DNA of 64,000 nt from JABDGM01 sp963738665 (GCA_963738665.1 CAVTXL010000016.1:496001-560000); one strand, 5' to 3'; counted from the first letter of the stretch, positions 27,603 to 38,094 are shown. The notes: generated from the sequence alone by a model not told the origin. Numbers and translations are program-made.

Positions 27603-29105
27603 ATGCGCGTGCAGCAGTTTCTCGAGCATCACGGCATCGCCATCAATCCCTTCGCGGAAGAAGACGCCCAGTCGGACCCGGTCTTCAAGGAACGGTGCCG
27701 TGACGCGACGTATCATCCAGCCTGGGACAAGGTTTACGGCGACCCCTCCGACCCGGCCACTTCGATCGTCTTTGGCGAAAAAGGGGCCGGCAAGACGGCC
27801 ATGCGGATGCAGGTGGCTGGGCGAATCGCCCTGCACAACGCCACCGCGGGCAACAGCCGCTTGTTTGTGATCGACTACGACAATTTCAATCCGTTCCTCG
27901 ACCACTTCGCCGACCGGCTCAGCGCCCGCAAACAGCGCGACCCGGTCCGCGTATTGGGCGAGTTCCGTCTCTGGGACCACATGGACGCGATCCTCTCGCT
28001 CGGCGTGACGAGCCTGGTCGATCGACTGCTCCGCGTGCCGCACCCGACCGGCTCGCCGGCGAATGAGGTGAGCGCCGATCGTTTGCGGCAGCTCGATCGA
28101 TTTCAGAAGCGCGACTTGTTGATGCTGGTCGCCTGCTATGACAACTCCACGGTGGAAGCCGTGCAGTCGCGGTGGGAGCGATTGCGCCGCAAGATGCACT
28201 ACTCAACATGGCGCAGTTGGGCCGACTTGGCGCTCGGCGTATTAGTCGCGGTGGCAGTCTTGGCGGCTACGACCTACTGGCACAAATGGGACTGGTTCAT
28301 CACGCCGCCCTACTGGCCGGCGATTGCAATCGTGGCCGGCTGGTTGCCGCGGCTGGTGCACTGGTGGAAGCGAAACCTCATGGCTCGGCGAGTTTCCCGG
28401 AATGTGCGTGTGCTCAAGCCGCTGGCAGCGCCGCTGCGCCGGCTGTTGCTGCGGTTTCCAGCCCGCGACATTCAGGGCCAGCCGCTGCCGGTAAGTCAGC
28501 GGACCGACGACCGCTACGAACTTTTGGCGAAGTTCCAGGGCGTGCTTAAGACGCTCGGTTGCGACGGCGTCGTGGTACTGATCGATCGGGTGGACGAGCC
28601 GCATCTAATCACCGGCTCGACCGAGCGGATGCAGGCCCTGGTCTGGCCGATGTTAGACAACAAGTTTCTCAAGCAGCCGGGTCTGGGCCTCAAGTTGCTG
28701 CTGCCGAGCGAGCTGGTCGAATACCTGGAGCGCGGCGATCGCGATTTCTTCCAGCGGGCCCGGCTCGACAAGCAGAATATGATCCCGTCGCTAGAATGGA
28801 CGGGGCAGGCACTATACGACCTGGCCAACGCCCGCATCAAGAGCTGCGCAGCGGACCACGAGAATCCCTCGTTGCGGGCGCTGTTCGACGAATCGATCAC
28901 CAGCGAGCGCCTGGTCGATGCGTTCAGCATGCTGCGCGTGCCGCGGCACCTGTTCAAGTTTCTGTACCGGCTGCTCGTAGCCCACTGCAACGCCCATAGC
29001 GACGAGCGACCGGTATGGCAAATCTCCAAGGAAGCATTTGAGGCGACGCTTGCCGTCTATCGCCGCGACCAGGACGCCGTCGACCGCGGCTTGCAGGCGG
29101 GTTGA
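27603..29105 (+). CDS. KAP-like P-loop NTPase with inserted membrane helices
   Basis: A 500-residue ATPase. Walker A is VFGEKGAGKTAM (about 57-68) and the Walker B-like strand is GVVVLIDRVDEPH (about 322-334). Between them are two membrane helices (about 209-224 and 233-253). Membrane segments inserted in the P-loop domain are the hallmark of KAP-family NTPases. The protein may recognise a ligand at the membrane and transmit a nucleotide-dependent signal; no partner gene gives a hint. The ATG at 27603 (MRVQQFLEHHGIAINPF) is chosen because sequence before it is a repeat. Confidence 0.7.
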   Translation: MRVQQFLEHHGIAINPFAEEDAQSDPVFKERCRDATYHPAWDKVYGDPSDPATSIVFGEKGAGKTAMRMQVAGRIALHNATAGNSRLFVIDYDNFNPFLDHFADRLSARKQRDPVRVLGEFRLWDHMDAILSLGVTSLVDRLLRVPHPTGSPANEVSADRLRQLDRFQKRDLLMLVACYDNSTVEAVQSRWERLRRKMHYSTWRSWADLALGVLVAVAVLAATTYWHKWDWFITPPYWPAIAIVAGWLPRLVHWWKRNLMARRVSRNVRVLKPLAAPLRRLLLRFPARDIQGQPLPVSQRTDDRYELLAKFQGVLKTLGCDGVVVLIDRVDEPHLITGSTERMQALVWPMLDNKFLKQPGLGLKLLLPSELVEYLERGDRDFFQRARLDKQNMIPSLEWTGQALYDLANARIKSCAADHENPSLRALFDESITSERLVDAFSMLRVPRHLFKFLYRLLVAHCNAHSDERPVWQISKEAFEATLAVYRRDQDAVDRGLQAG

Positions 29106-29348
29106 ACTGGCGATCCGACGGTTCGTAATTGATATCGCCAGATCAAACTCCCATGACGTTCAGTTGACGCAGGCAGTGTTTGGCACTGGGCGCAAGCTGC
29201 TAGCTTTGCCGACATCGCAATTGACGGCCGGCCGGCGTTTTGACAAACTCTCGCCCCGCCAATTGCAAACACCCGATGGCCTGCAAATGCTTGATCGCGT
29301 GCCAGCGCGTGCTTCGCTAGCCAATTTGGATCACCGAGGAGTTCCACG

Positions 29349-29975
29349 ATGGCCCGTATCGTTCACTGCGTTCTGTTGATCCTGATCGGCAACATTTTGG
29401 CCGGCTGTAGTCGTGGCAGTGCATCAACCGATACGCCGCCGGCGGCAACAGGCGCAAGTGCAGCGGCCAAAACCACGCCGGTGCCACCTCCCGGTGACCC
29501 AGTTGCGCGGGTCGCCTACGACTTTCTCGACGCCGTCCTCAAGGGGGACGACCAGCGAGTGAGCGCTTGCCTGACGCCAATTGCAATCGAGCGGCTCATC
29601 GCCAGTCACCAGCGGTTCGCGTTGCCCGGTGTCGATTCGACGACCTTTCAAATTGGAGAAGTTCGCAAGCCCAGCGAGACGCAGGCGCTGGTTCAGTGCC
29701 TCCTGAGGGATTCCTCCAAGCCGGACGACGTCCGCCAAGAGGAGATCTGCTGCCTGGTACGGCAGGTTGAGGGTGGTTGGCGCGTATCGGGAATTGCGTT
29801 TAACCCGGGCCCCGGCCGACAGCCGGCAATTATCGATTTCGAGGCCTCGCCGAGCGAGCCGATGGGCATGCCGGTCTCACAACACCCGTCCGCCGGTCCG
29901 GACGCCCCTGCCGCGCCGAATCGCCCCTCCCCTCCCCGCACCGCCGACGAAACGCCCCTTCCGTCGTATCGCTGA
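29349..29975 (+). CDS. Lipoprotein of unknown function
   Basis: The 208-residue product has a lipobox (NILAGC, Cys20), a Ser/Ala-rich linker and a folded part that begins VARVAYDFLDAVLKGDD and contains CCLVRQVEGGWRVSGI, resembling small NTF2-like lipoproteins. It ends in a Pro-rich tail. GAGGAG seven bases upstream supports the start. No function is evident. Confidence 0.7.
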   Translation: MARIVHCVLLILIGNILAGCSRGSASTDTPPAATGASAAAKTTPVPPPGDPVARVAYDFLDAVLKGDDQRVSACLTPIAIERLIASHQRFALPGVDSTTFQIGEVRKPSETQALVQCLLRDSSKPDDVRQEEICCLVRQVEGGWRVSGIAFNPGPGRQPAIIDFEASPSEPMGMPVSQHPSAGPDAPAAPNRPSPPRTADETPLPSYR

Positions 29976-30463
29976 CCTGGTTCCGGGATGGCCAATTCTC
30001 GGCCCAAGACCGTTCTTACCCGGAGATTCTTGCAGCCGCCTGGCTCAGGCGGACGGCATCTGTCGGCATACGCTTTCGGTATTTAACGGCATTTAACGGC
30101 ATTTAAGCCATGTGCCCGCCAATCGCAGGAGGCCGCACCCCCGGGGCCGGCACGCCGACAAATACAACCGTCGCATTCTATGTATATTCTTCATTTTATC
30201 CATCCATCCACGCTCGGCTGCCGGTCACTTGACAGAGTTCTTCGCTATGCTAGGTTACCAGCCTAAACGGTGTTCCATTCCCATACTGTTTAATCGGACA
30301 GGTTTTCTTGTCCGGAAAGGTTTTAGCCACTTGCGGAGATTCGCGCGATCGGTTCGGATGTTGAGCTTGCCGAACGGGGGTCGGCGCTCCGCGCAGCGCC
30401 AGCGACGCTGGCGACCTGCCGGAAAGAAGTGTAGGTTCCCCCTGGTATTTTGGAGGATTGTTG
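29976..30463. other. Intergenic stretch before the Cys/Gly-rich gene
   Basis: About 490 bases without a supported gene. A short tandem ACGGCATTTA unit occurs near 30079-30103. The last part holds the ribosome-binding site GGAGG (30452-30456) of the next gene. I could not fix promoter boxes. Confidence 0.4.
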
Positions 30464-30953
30464 ATGAAACGCAATGTGATTCGTTTGATGGCGGTGTTGG
30501 CCGTGGCGGCTCTCATCCAGTTTGCGACGCAGTCGCAAGCTCAGGCCCGCCTGTTTGGCGGCGGCAGCTGCGGCAGCAGCGGCGGCCACCTTTTTGGCGG
30601 CGGTAGTGGCGGCAGCCACGGCGGCGGGTTGTTTAGCCGTCTGCACGGCGGTAGCTGTGGCAGCAGCGGCGGCTGTGCCACCAGCTGCGAGAGCAGTTGC
30701 ACCGATTGTGCCCCGGCGCCGACCTGCGGCTGCGAAAGCAGTTGTGGCAGCAGCGGCGGCCATGGCCTATTCGGCGGGCTGTTCCATCGCAACAGCGGCT
30801 GTGGTTGCGCCAGCAGTTGCGACAGCGGCTGCGGTTGCAGTTCAGCGCCCGTAGAGACGGCGGCTGCCCGCGGCTGCACCGCAAGCCCCGGCTCAAGCGC
30901 CGGCTGCCGGTGGTGCCGCAATGCCTGCTGCTCCAACTGGCGGTGGTGCTTAG
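30464..30953 (+). CDS. Cys/Gly/Ser-rich exported protein, frameshifted
   Basis: A signal peptide (VLAVAALIQFATQSQAQA) is followed by a repetitive mature part made of GSCGSSGG, CESSC, CGCESSCGSSGG and CGCASSC units, with more than 20 cysteines, and LFGG/LFHR interruptions. GGAGG is seven bases before the ATG. The frame is lost near 30872 (one extra G). In the other frame the chain continues as APQAPAQAPAAGGAAMPAAP and ends at a TAG at 30951-30953, a natural-looking tail, so the long frame running further is not real. Function unknown; possibly a metal-binding or disulfide-rich surface protein. Confidence 0.75.
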
Positions 30954-31203
30954 TCGTTCGCACTCTCGAATTCGTGGTTTGTTTGCCGGCGGATTCGCAG
31001 CCGGTCGTGGACGCAATCACGGCGGCGAGTCGCTGCCGGCCAGCAAACGACGACTGCTTTGGGGCCGGGCCTCTCCGTGGGGCCCGGTCCTGGTTTTTTG
31101 CGCTCATCGCTCGTGCGGTCGTCCCACGTGCTACCGAGGTCGCTTACCGTCGACATCTATTTTCGCAGCCTTGCTATTCTCGGCACAGGTCCGCCGGGCT
31201 ACG

Positions 31204-32040
31204 ATGTCGCCCGATTTGGCCCAAATCGCCTTCTCTAAACCCGTTGAACCGAAAATGGATTTTCGTGTTTCGCTTGAAATCTACCGCGGGCCGGTTGATT
31301 TGTTGCTGTATCTGGTGCGCAGGCATGAACTGGACGTGGCGGATATTTGCACGGCCGAAATCGTCAAGCAGTTTCTCGAATTTCTCGACGTCCTTCGGGA
31401 TCTTGACGTGAACGGCATCAGCGAGTTTCTCGACGTCGCCAGCACCCTGATCGAGCTCAAATCGCGGCAAATCCTCCCGGGCGAGGAGGAAGTCCCCGAG
31501 GAATTGGCGGATCCGCGGCAAGAACTGGTCCGGCGTCTTCTGGAGTTCAAGCAACTTCGTGAAGCGGCCCACATGCTGGATGAACGGGGACGACAACGGC
31601 GCGACCGCTACGCTCGGCAAGCGGGCGACGCGGTTCCGCGGCCGCAAAATCGGGAACAGCCCCTTCAAGAACTCGAACTGTGGGACCTGGTCAGCGCCTT
31701 CGGCCGCGTTCTGAAGGCGCGGACGGCCCAGCATGGCCCCGAGAATATTTGCTACGATGACACGCCGATTCACGTGTACATGCGGCGGATCAAAGCCCGG
31801 CTCGACCTCGACCGCCGCGTCGCGTTCAGCGACTGTTTCGAGACGGGTGCCACTCGCCCGACGCTGGTCGGCATGTTTCTCGCCGTGCTAGAGCTCGTCC
31901 GTCATCAACACGCTCGAGCGGCCCAGACGGAAATCTTCGGCGAAATCTGGCTAGAGCCCGGCGATCAGCCACTCACCGACGCGATCATCGCAATGCATCG
32001 ATGCGACAGCCTTTTGCCGCTGGCCGGCGAGGCGGCGTGA
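31204..32040 (+). CDS. scpA: Segregation and condensation protein A
   Basis: ScpA is the kleisin subunit that bridges SMC heads in chromosome condensation. Seen: FRVSLEIYRGPVDLLLYLV, the typical N-terminal kleisin motif, LDVASTLIELKSRQ and the C-terminal winged-helix end EIFGEIWLEPGD. The scpB gene that often follows is absent here. An alternative start is the ATG at 31255 (MDFRVSLEIYRG), closer to the conserved start; neither has a strong ribosome-binding site. Confidence 0.85.
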   Translation: MSPDLAQIAFSKPVEPKMDFRVSLEIYRGPVDLLLYLVRRHELDVADICTAEIVKQFLEFLDVLRDLDVNGISEFLDVASTLIELKSRQILPGEEEVPEELADPRQELVRRLLEFKQLREAAHMLDERGRQRRDRYARQAGDAVPRPQNREQPLQELELWDLVSAFGRVLKARTAQHGPENICYDDTPIHVYMRRIKARLDLDRRVAFSDCFETGATRPTLVGMFLAVLELVRHQHARAAQTEIFGEIWLEPGDQPLTDAIIAMHRCDSLLPLAGEAA

Positions 32041-32392
32041 CGAACATGGCAATCGGCAGGACGGCGACGGAGTTACTAGGGTGTTTTCGAGTTCGCGTAG
32101 CACGGCGGCGCGTGCAATCGGAGCGGAATTTCCTCCGCCCGCAACCAGTGGAAACGTAAAATCGGAAGTGGCGACCGTTCTTGACGCGCCCCGGCCCAGG
32201 TTAGTTGGCGGCCGATCGCCGACGTGCCCCTCCGCTTGAGGAGTCAGGCCCCGGAGGTTGGCGAAATAAACAGGGCCAGCAACGCGCGCGGCTGAAATGC
32301 AAACATTCCAGAACGACGAGCGTATTTGGCCCTAGGATCGGCCGAGCCTCCGCGAGCGGAAGCTCGGTCGGGAACCGAGCGAAGACCCGGAG
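32041..32392. other. Gene-free stretch downstream of scpA
   Basis: About 350 bases without a supported gene. A GAGCCTCCGCGAGCGGAAGCTC hairpin-like sequence lies near 32344-32366. It is also the 3-prime flank of the convergent small lipoprotein gene. Confidence 0.35.
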
Positions 32393-32566
32393 TTACATCT
32401 TCTTTTCGCCTTCGGCCGGAGTTGTCGCCGGTGTATCGGCTGGCGACTTGGTATTGTCAGGCGTTGTCGTCGGAGTCGTCGGTGCCGGTTTGGGCTCCTC
32501 TTTGTTGCATCCACCGACGGCGGCCAGCGCGGCCGAAATGCACAGGGCTGCGAACAACTTTCTCAT
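32393..32566 (-). CDS. Small lipoprotein, 57 residues
   Basis: MRKLFAALCISAALAAVGGC is a signal with lipobox (AVGGC), followed by a Lys/Pro/Thr-rich tail ending EGEKKM. The ATG at 32566 has AGGAG nine bases before it; the ATG six bases upstream would have only three bases of spacing. The tail is of the low-complexity type common in small planctomycete lipoproteins. Function unknown. Confidence 0.75.
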   Translation of the reverse strand: MRKLFAALCISAALAAVGGCNKEEPKPAPTTPTTTPDNTKSPADTPATTPAEGEKKM

Positions 32567-32896
32567 TGCCATTGTCTCCTGAATATTGGCAGGGTGACGA
32601 AACGAGCAGTCGCACCCGCCGTTGGGGTGGACGGGCTTATTTGACGAAACGGGCGCGGTCGCCGTCAAGTGGCAATGTGCCCGTCTCGCGTCGTAATATG
32701 GGTTTTTGCCGAGCTTTGCGTTGCACAGGGTGCGAATTCGGGGCGACAATCGGTCCGCAAACTTTGCCCCGCCGGCGCCTTCCGATGCAGCTACGCGCCG
32801 TCCAAGGGGTGCGCTGTCGCTACGCAGTTATTCGTCGCCGCAAAGAGATTCTTGGCGCCGGGTGATGTTGCCGATTGAATTCCTTCATTCAAGGGG

Positions 32897-33828
32897 TTAA
32901 CTGGCGGGGGTGCCTTTGGTCTTCGGCGTTTGCCATTCGATGCCCGACATCCGGGCGAGGCCAAGGATCAGTGCCTGCGTGCCGTCGCGGGCGTGACCCT
33001 CGGCGGCGACCGCACGATAAAGTTCTTCCGCCAGGGCCGTCCCGGGAAGCTTGAGCTCCATGCGACGCGACTCTTCCAAGACAATACCTAAGTCTTTCAA
33101 AAAGTGTTCGATGAAAAACCCGGCGCGAAGTTGCCGGCGATGATGCGCGGGCCGAGATTCGATAAGGCCCAACTGCCGGCGGCGCCTGGGCCGACCGACT
33201 CGATGACTTTGTTCAAATCGAGACCGGCCCGGTACGCGTACAGCAGCGTCTCACAGACGCCCATCATGCCGCAGGCGACGGCGACTTGATTGGCCATTTT
33301 CGCATGTTGGCCGGCGCCGGGTCCGCCGTGGCGGACCCAGATTCTGCCCATTCGCTGCCAAAGCGGCTCCAACCCGGCCACGGTATCGGCGTCGCCGCCG
33401 ATCATGATCGAGAGCGTACCGTTCTTGGCGCCGATATCGCCGCCGGAGACTGGCGCGTCGATGCTCGTCACGCCCCTGGCGGCTGCGGCTGCGGCGATCT
33501 CGACCGCCAGGGCCGGCCGGCTCGTCGTCATGTCCACGAGCACGCTGCCGGGACGGCAGCCGGACAGGGCGCCGGTATCGCCGATGAGCACTGCGCGGAC
33601 GTCGTTGGGGAAACCGACAATCGAAAACACAATGTCGGAATCGGCGGCCACGGCCCGTGGCGAATCGGCCCAGCGAGCGCCGCGGGCGATCAAATCGTCC
33701 GCCTTGGCTGGCGTCCGCGTGTGAAGGGTGGTGCGGTAGCCGGCATTCAGCAGGTGGCCGCACATGGAGCGTCCCATAACACCGGTGCCAATCCAACCGA
33801 TCCGAGTTGAGTCCGGGGCGACGAGCAT
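32897..33828 (-). CDS. 3-hydroxyisobutyrate dehydrogenase-family NAD(P) oxidoreductase, frameshifted
   Basis: The family oxidises or reduces beta-hydroxyacids (3-hydroxyisobutyrate, tartronate semialdehyde). Seen: IGWIGTGVMGRSMCGHLL (Rossmann), FSIVGFPNDVRAVL, DAPVSGGDIGAKNGTL and HAKMANQ with the active-site Lys. The ATG at 33828 has GGAAGG seven bases upstream. Near 33115 an A-run is off by one: the chain continues in another frame as FFIEHFLKDLGIVLEESR and ends at 32897. Substrate is not decided by the sequence alone. Confidence 0.82.
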
Positions 33829-33958
33829 TCGAATGCCTTCCGGGAAGTGAAATAGCGCCGCCCACGAGGGAGCGGCCAACGACTCAGTGTGACCCAGCAT
33901 CGCCCGGTAAGCAACCCCCGCGACGGTCTTGCTTGGGTTCAGCAAGCTACGTTAATAT

Positions 33959-34111
33959 ATGGAGTTACGCCACGGTGGCCGGGGCGAAGGTGATCGCATC
34001 AAACACGAATTGGAGACTGCCTTGGGGACGAGAAAATCGGGGAAAGGTCGGCGGAAGCAGGGCCGCAAGAAGCGGCGCATGCGCGCAAAAATCCGCCACC
34101 GGAAGAAGTAA
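33959..34111 (+). CDS. Small strongly basic protein (50 aa), unrecognised
   Basis: The frame starts MELRHGGRGEGDRIKHELET and continues LGTRKSGKGRRKQGRKKRRM, ending RHRKK. About 40 percent of the residues are Lys or Arg, all toward the C-terminus. There is no clear ribosome-binding site. It could be a nucleic-acid-binding small protein; the lysine/arginine tail is unlikely to arise by chance in such a frame, but expression is unproven. Confidence 0.4.
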   Translation: MELRHGGRGEGDRIKHELETALGTRKSGKGRRKQGRKKRRMRAKIRHRKK

Positions 34112-34307
34112 TCTTTCGCCGGCCGATTCTGGCACGGCTGGGCGCGAGTTGCGTCCTTGGATTGCTGGTTTTGGCACTCGAGGGACGTGCTGCGCGCCAA
34201 GGCCGCCGATTTGCGAACGAGCGGGCCAATTGCGGATTTCACCGAGCGGATTGCGGATTAGAATTCAAGACAACCGGCGATCGGATTTCGTTTGATAGAC
34301 TTCTTGC

Positions 34308-36507
34308 ATGGATCCTATTCGGCTCAAGGCGGCGCGGTACGAGTTCACGGCAGCCCGCGACGAAAACGGCGTGCCCCACATTCAAGCGCCCGACTGCGCG
34401 CGAGGCGCTGTACGCGCTGGGCTACATGCACGCGCTCGATCGGCCCACGCAGCTGTATTTCGCCCGGGCCGTGGCCGGCGGCCGCGCGGCGGAGCGGATT
34501 GCCGATACGCCTGAGCTGTTCGAGATGGATTTGTTTTTGCGGCGGGCCGGGTTGTATCGCGACCTCGATCGCGAATGCAAGCGCCTGCCGCCCGCCACGC
34601 TCGAGCAGCTCGATTGGTACTGCCAGGGAGTCAACGACGGAGTAATCGACTCGGGCCGCTCGCTGCCGATGTGGGTCACCGGCTTTCAGCCGCTGCCGTG
34701 GGAACCGACCTCGGTGATGTTGATCGGCAAGCTGCTCAGCTTCGCCGGCCTGTCGATCGGCGAACAAGAGAATGAGCGGATCCTTTTGGAACTCATCCAA
34801 CTCGGCGTGGACGAAGAGCGGCTGCGCGAATTGTTTCACCCCTATCTGGACGGCATCGACTTCGAGCCGCTCCGCGAGATTCGCACCGCCAAGCGGCTGT
34901 CGGATGAAGCGCTGCAAGTGCTCGCCGACCTGCCCCGCCTGGCCGGCAGCAACGCCTGGGCAGTAAGCCCCAGCCGCTCCGCGAGCGGCAATGCGCTGCT
35001 GGCCGCCGACCCGCACCTGGAAGTCAATCGGCTGCCGGCGATCTGGTACGAGATCGTGCTCCGCTGGGGCGACGGCCAATACGCCATGGGGGCGACGCTG
35101 CCGGGTTGCCCGATTATGGCCGTGGGCCGCACGAATTGGCTCGCTTGGGGCGTGACCTACATGCACGCCGACACGAGCGATTTTTTTATCGAAGACTGCC
35201 GGCCGGGAGGCTCGACCGGCTGGCAGTATCGCCGCGGTGAAGACTGGTACGACTTTCGCCATCGGCAGGAAGTGCTGCGGCGTCGCGGGGCCGAGCCGAC
35301 GATCGTCCACGTGTTCGAAAACGATCAGGGAACGCTCAGCGTGACGCCTACCGAGGCCGACGGACCGGGCAAGTATCTGTCGGTGGCCTGGATCGGCGAG
35401 CAAGAAGAGGGCGGGCGGTCGCTTGGTGCCTGGCTCGATCTGCTCGGTGCGCCGAATGTCGCGGTGGCGATGGACACAGTGCGGGCCTGTCCGCATCCGT
35501 CGCTGGTGTGGGTGCTGGCCGACCGGGCCGGCCACATTGGGCTGCAATCGAGCGGCTGGCTGCCGCAGCGGGGTGGGGGCAACTCGGGCATCGTGCCGCT
35601 GGCGGCCTGGGACGAAGCGAATCATTGGGAAGGGCGCGTGCCGGTTGATTTGTTGCCGCGCGAATTCGATCCGCCGATCGGTTTCGTGGCGAGCGCTAAC
35701 GAAGAGCTCTATCGCCGTGACGGCCCACCGCTCCACGCCCACGGCCAGCCCGATTATCGCAAGCGGCGGATCGTCGAACGGCTCACCGAGTTAACTAAGG
35801 CGACAGTCGAAGACATCGAGCGCTTGCAATACGACGTGCTCAGCATTCAGGCCCGCGACCTGTTGCCCGTGTTGCTCGCACTGGTCGACAAGTGCCCCCT
35901 GAAGGAAAAACTCTCGGCATGGGACTGCCGCTATACGCCCCAAAGCACCGAGGCGACGCTGTTCCAGCACTTTTATAGCTATGTGGTGCTGGAGATCTTC
36001 GGCACGGAAGAGGGGATCGGCTGGCGACGGATGCTCTATCTGTGCACGCGCGTGGGATATTCGACGATGGTGCTCTCGGCCATCGACCGCACACTGCGAA
36101 AGGTAACGTCCTCGTGGTGGCGGAGGCGCAGCAAGAAAGCGCTCGTGCAGAAGGCCGCCGAACGGGCGCAGCAAGAGCCGGTCGAGACGTGGGCGGAATT
36201 CAACTCCTTTCACTTCGTCAACCGCTTTATTGAAGGCGGCCGGGCCGGGCGGCTGTTGGGCTTTCGCTCGGCCGCGGTGGGGATGCCGGGATGCCATGCG
36301 ACACTGTTTCAAGGGCATTTGCTGGCGACTGCCACACGCGAATCGACCTTCGCGCCCAGTTATCATTTCGTGGCCGACCTGGGCGTCGACGAAGCCTGGA
36401 CCAACCTGCCGGGCGGGCCGAGCGAAAGCCGCTTCTCGCCTTGGTATAAGGTGGGCATTCCGCGGTGGATTGCCGGTGAATACAAGCGGCTGGCGGCGGT
36501 CGAGTGA
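34308..36507 (+). CDS. Penicillin acylase family Ntn-hydrolase, frameshifted near its start
   Basis: Penicillin acylases (S45) are self-processing amidases. From the ATG at 34308 the chain reads MDPIRLKAARYEFTAARDE and ENGVPHIQAPDC, then the frame is lost near 34397 and resumes as AREALYALGYMHALDRPTQ. The nucleophile region is LAGSNAWAVSPSRSASG, with Ser-Asn after the likely cleavage Gly, and NALLAADPHLEVN follows. No signal peptide is visible, unusual for the family; it may act in the cytoplasm. Substrate unknown: N-acyl homoserine lactones and antibiotics are known for relatives. Confidence 0.82.
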
Positions 36508-36567
36508 CCGAAATCAGAACCCCTTCCCAAACTGTCCCTAAACGGGGTCGGAATCAGTCGGTGCGGC

Positions 36568-38094
36568 GTGGTAAATGTGCAACCAGACCTGTCGGCGGCC
36601 CGGGCGCGGATTGCCGCGGCGTATGACCCGGCCACGCTCGAAATGGCCGGAGTGCGGCTTATGCGAGAGCTGGCCGAGCACTTACGGCGCGTCGAATCGC
36701 GAGAAACGAAGTCGCTGAATTGGGCCAACCCGGAAGACGCCGTTGCCCAGGCGGCGAGATCGCTGCAATCGTCATCGGTTCCGGTGGCGACGGATCGCGA
36801 ACAAATCGCCAGCAGCGTCGCGCGGTTGGCGAGCGAGTGCCTCGCGCGGGGCAACAACTTACACCATCCGCACTACGTCGGGCACCAGGTGCCGGCGTCG
36901 GTGCCGCTGGCGGCACTGTTTGACATGGTCGGCTCGGCGACGAACCAGGTGATGGCGATTTATGAAATGGGCCCCTGGGCGACGGCCGTCGAGCGGACGA
37001 TGGTCGCGGCCGTCGGTGAGCAGCTTGGTTTCTCGCCAGGTACGTTCGCGGGGCTCGTCACTTCGGGTGGTTCGCTTGCGAATCTAACGGCCCTGCTGAC
37101 GGCGCGGAATGTCGTGCTGGGCAACGTATGGATCGCGGGCCTAGGCAATCGCGAGCCGGCGCCGGTGATCGTCGCCCACGGCGATTCGCACTACTCGGTG
37201 GCCCGCGCGGCGGGTGTTCTTGGTTTGGGTACACAGCAGATCGTGCGGGCGGCGCTCGACGAGCGGCGCCGGATCAATGCCGAACGCTTGGATGCAACTC
37301 TGGCTGGGTTGCGATCGCGCGGTGTGCCGATTGTCGCCGCCGTTGCCGCGTCGGGGGCGACGCCGACCGGGGCCTGCGATCGGCTCGCCGATTTGGCCGA
37401 CGTCTGCCGCCGGCACGAGGTGTGGCTGCACGTCGATGCGGCCCACGGCGGCGGGTTGGCGTTCAGCCCGCGGCATCGGCACCTGGTGGCCGGCCTCGAG
37501 CGGTGCGACAGCGTCGTATGCGACGCCCACAAGATGTTGTTCATGCCGGCCCTGTGCGCGATGGTATTCTATCGCGATCGGGCACATCGCTTCGCCACGT
37601 TTCATCAAGACGCGCCGTATTTGTTCGATCCGGCCGCGCCGCAACTCGCCGAATACGACAGCGGCATCGTAACGATGGAGTGCACCAAGCGGGCGGCCGC
37701 GTTTGGGCTGTGGGGAGTCTGGTCGCTGTTCGGGCCGGGGCTGTTTGCCGATATGATCGACGTGACGCTCGATTTGGCGCAGCACTTCTATCGCCTCTTG
37801 GCGGCCGCTGACGATTTTGAATCGCTGCACGAGCCGGAGTGCAACATCGTGGCGTTTCGCTATATGCCGCGCGAGATGCGCGAGGCGCCGGCGGAGCAAA
37901 TCAATACGTTGCAGTCGAGGTTGCGGCGGGCGGTGATTGAATCGGGCCGGTTCTTTTTGACGCAAACGCGGCTGGATGGGCGATGCGTGCTGCGGACGAC
38001 GCTCATCAACCCGCTGACGACGATCGACGACTTGCGCGAGCTCTTGGATTGTTTGCGCGAGTTTGGGCGCACCGAATTGAATGGCGCTCGGTGA
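36568..38094 (+). CDS. PLP-dependent amino acid decarboxylase
   Basis: Group II decarboxylases remove CO2 from amino acids. The 508-residue protein has HHPHYVGHQVP, TSGGSLANLTALL, the PLP-Asp region HVDAAHGGGLAFS and the PLP-Lys motif CDAHKMLFMP (usually D-P-H-K). It is close in layout to diaminobutyrate or aromatic amino acid decarboxylases; the substrate cannot be settled from sequence. It follows the acylase gene by 60 bases on the same strand, so they may be co-transcribed. The start is a GTG. Confidence 0.82.
   Translation: MVNVQPDLSAARARIAAAYDPATLEMAGVRLMRELAEHLRRVESRETKSLNWANPEDAVAQAARSLQSSSVPVATDREQIASSVARLASECLARGNNLHHPHYVGHQVPASVPLAALFDMVGSATNQVMAIYEMGPWATAVERTMVAAVGEQLGFSPGTFAGLVTSGGSLANLTALLTARNVVLGNVWIAGLGNREPAPVIVAHGDSHYSVARAAGVLGLGTQQIVRAALDERRRINAERLDATLAGLRSRGVPIVAAVAASGATPTGACDRLADLADVCRRHEVWLHVDAAHGGGLAFSPRHRHLVAGLERCDSVVCDAHKMLFMPALCAMVFYRDRAHRFATFHQDAPYLFDPAAPQLAEYDSGIVTMECTKRAAAFGLWGVWSLFGPGLFADMIDVTLDLAQHFYRLLAAADDFESLHEPECNIVAFRYMPREMREAPAEQINTLQSRLRRAVIESGRFFLTQTRLDGRCVLRTTLINPLTTIDDLRELLDCLREFGRTELNGAR

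Noticed and set aside
34345..35742. Minus-strand open frame of 465 codons opposite the penicillin acylase gene
   Set aside because: It is a shadow of the GC-rich acylase gene; no family motif, Arg/His/Gln-rich composition and no ribosome-binding site.
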